This document shows positions 62,997-64,000 of a DNA stretch of 64,000 nucleotides, in pieces. Under the pieces are notes generated by a model. That model was not told where the DNA came from. It saw only the letters and a list, made by a program, of their open reading frames with translations, and did not search any database. Origin of the DNA: Tatumella sp. JGM118 (GTDB lineage Bacteria > Pseudomonadota > Gammaproteobacteria > Enterobacterales > Enterobacteriaceae); the NCBI RefSeq assembly GCF_018257515.1, contig NZ_JAERJR010000001.1, forward strand, positions 372,001 through 436,000. The letters are read 5' to 3'. A program made the position numbers and the translations under genes. Position 1 is the first letter of the stretch. Each line of letters opens with the position of its first letter.

Positions 62997-63442
62997 TGAC
63001 AAATTATAAGCACCCGGTCTCGGTATTGGTCGTCATTTATGCGCAGGATACCGGCAGGGTGCTGATGTTACAGCGCCGGGATGACGCCGGCTTCTGGCAG
63101 TCGGTCACCGGCAGCCTGGAGCCAGGGGAGAGCCCTGCGCAGGCGGCCCGCCGTGAAGTACGGGAAGAGACAGGCCTCGATATCGATGCCGAAGGGTTTC
63201 CGCTGGTGGATTGCCGGCAGGAGATTACTTTTGAGATCTTCCCCCACTACCGGCACCGTTATGCCCCCGGGGTGACTCATAATCAGGAGCATTGGTTTTT
63301 GTTACCGTTACCTACCGGCTTACCGGTGACATTGACCGAACATTTATCCTGTCAGTGGTTACCTGCGGAACAGGCGGCGGTGCTGACAAAATCCTGGAGT
63401 AACCGTGAGGCTATCGAAAGATTCCTGATGGATCCGCCATGA
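62996..63442 (+). CDS. nudB: Dihydroneopterin triphosphate pyrophosphatase NudB
   Basis: 148 residues with the Nudix box GSLEPGESPAQAARREVREETGL (Gx5Ex7REUxEExGU). NudB removes pyrophosphate from dihydroneopterin triphosphate in folate synthesis. Coupled to aspS as in E. coli. Confidence 0.94.
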
Positions 63443-63520
63443 TGCCGGGATAAAGTCCCTGTGGTTCTGCAGAGCGCGCTGTACCCGATTATCTAATAAC
63501 GAGATAGTGAGAGAATTAAT

Positions 63521-64000
63521 ATGGCTGGACATAGTAAATGGGCTAACACCAAACACCGTAAAGCGGCTCAGGATGCTAAACGGGGTAAAATTTTCACCAA
63601 AATTATCCGTGAGCTGGTGACTGCAGCCAAACTGGGGGGCGCGGATGCTTCCTCCAACCCGCGTCTGCGTGCGGCGATGGATAAAGCATTATCTAATAAC
63701 ATGACCCGTGACACTATGGATCGTGCGATTGCCAGGGGTGCCGGTGGCGAAGACAATGCCAACATGGAAACCATCGTTTATGAAGGCTATGGTCCGGGCG
63801 GCAGTGCGATCATGGTGGAATGTCTGAGTGATAACCGCAACCGTACGGTATCTGAAGTGCGTCATGCCTTCACTAAAACCGGCGGTAACCTGGGAACCGA
63901 CGGCTCTGTTGCTTATCTGTTCAGCCGGAAAGGGGTGATCTCTTATGCGCCGGGCCAGGATGAAGATACCGTAATGGAAGCGGCACTCGAAGCCGGTGCC
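63521..64000 (+). CDS. yebC: YebC family protein, N-terminal 160 residues (runs off window)
   Basis: From ATG 63521 the frame is open to the window end. [37 protein letters not shown] and [11 protein letters not shown] are typical of the YebC/TACO1 family (about 246 residues in full). Members bind DNA or help ribosomes through poly-proline stretches, depending on the study. Confidence 0.96.
   Translation, partial: MAGHSKWANTKHRKAAQDAKRGKIFTKIIRELVTAAKLGGADASSNPRLRAAMDKALSNNMTRDTMDRAIARGAGGEDNANMETIVYEGYGPGGSAIMVECLSDNRNRTVSEVRHAFTKTGGNLGTDGSVAYLFSRKGVISYAPGQDEDTVMEAALEAGA

Overview
The window looks like a chromosomal segment of a motile gamma-proteobacterium of the order Enterobacterales. 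Gene content and order match the Erwiniaceae/Enterobacteriaceae pattern: fliT-fliS-fliD/fliC, fliA-fliZ, putA/putP-phoH, otsB-otsA, flhDC-motAB-che-flhBAE, argS-yecM, cutC, cmoB-cmoA, yecE, and aspS-nudB-yebC. I cannot name the species; an Erwiniaceae member (Pantoea/Erwinia/Tatumella-like) is a guess from synteny and base composition.

Layout. 1-3250: 5' part of a SrfA-like gene and a BenE-family transporter (both minus), then about 950 bp of non-coding DNA with a heptamer array. 3258-7273: a decayed phage or satellite island with a T4-Pnkp-like HAD phosphatase, a self-cleaving S24 repressor with repeated ACTTAAGAT operators, a small basic protein, a long structured non-coding transcript with a C4/CI-like antisense RNA, and an Ogr/Delta zinc-finger activator. 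7707-9893: an orphan ProX and two small conserved genes. 10077-19782: flagellar cluster I (yedD, fliT, fliS, fliD, fliC, two glycosyltransferases, fliA, fliZ). 20132-27935: proline utilisation (putA/putP) and phoH. 28054-32662: NTF2-like protein, an orphan lysis cassette (GH19 endolysin, Rz and nested Rz1), an SDR and an alpha/beta hydrolase. 33096-33539: tRNA-Ser(GGA) followed by two 178-bp repeats carrying copies of its 3' end. 33710-36882: msrA and otsBA. 37681-52623: flagellar cluster II (flhDC, motAB, cheAW, one chemoreceptor, cheRBYZ, flhBAE). 52601-64000: housekeeping genes argS, yecM, a MalY/PatB-like lyase, cutC, cmoB, cmoA, yecE, aspS, nudB and yebC (cut by the window edge).

How it fits together. 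FlhDC should activate the flagellar genes. FliA then acts on promoters of the form TAAA-N15-(G/T)CCGATA, which I can see before fliC, fliD and the chemoreceptor gene. Flagellin is very short (272 aa) and is followed by a 1240-aa multi-domain glycosyltransferase and a second GT2 enzyme, so the filament is probably glycosylated. FlhB carries NPTR instead of NPTH at the autocleavage site, and MotB has a long C-terminal tail encoded by a 45-bp minisatellite.

The least explained parts are non-coding. (1) A family of 7-8 bp tandem arrays occurs in intergenic spacers; three lie side by side at 57462-57948, each behind a related leader of about 75 bp but with a different repeat unit. (2) The tRNA-Ser 178-bp repeats match the architecture of the E. 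coli tyrT/rtT repeats. (3) The phage island's leader has a boxA/boxB-like site, a two-hairpin RNA whose loop is complementary over 9 nt to a nearby translation start, and a terminator placed directly in front of ogr. All functional readings of these are inferences from sequence.
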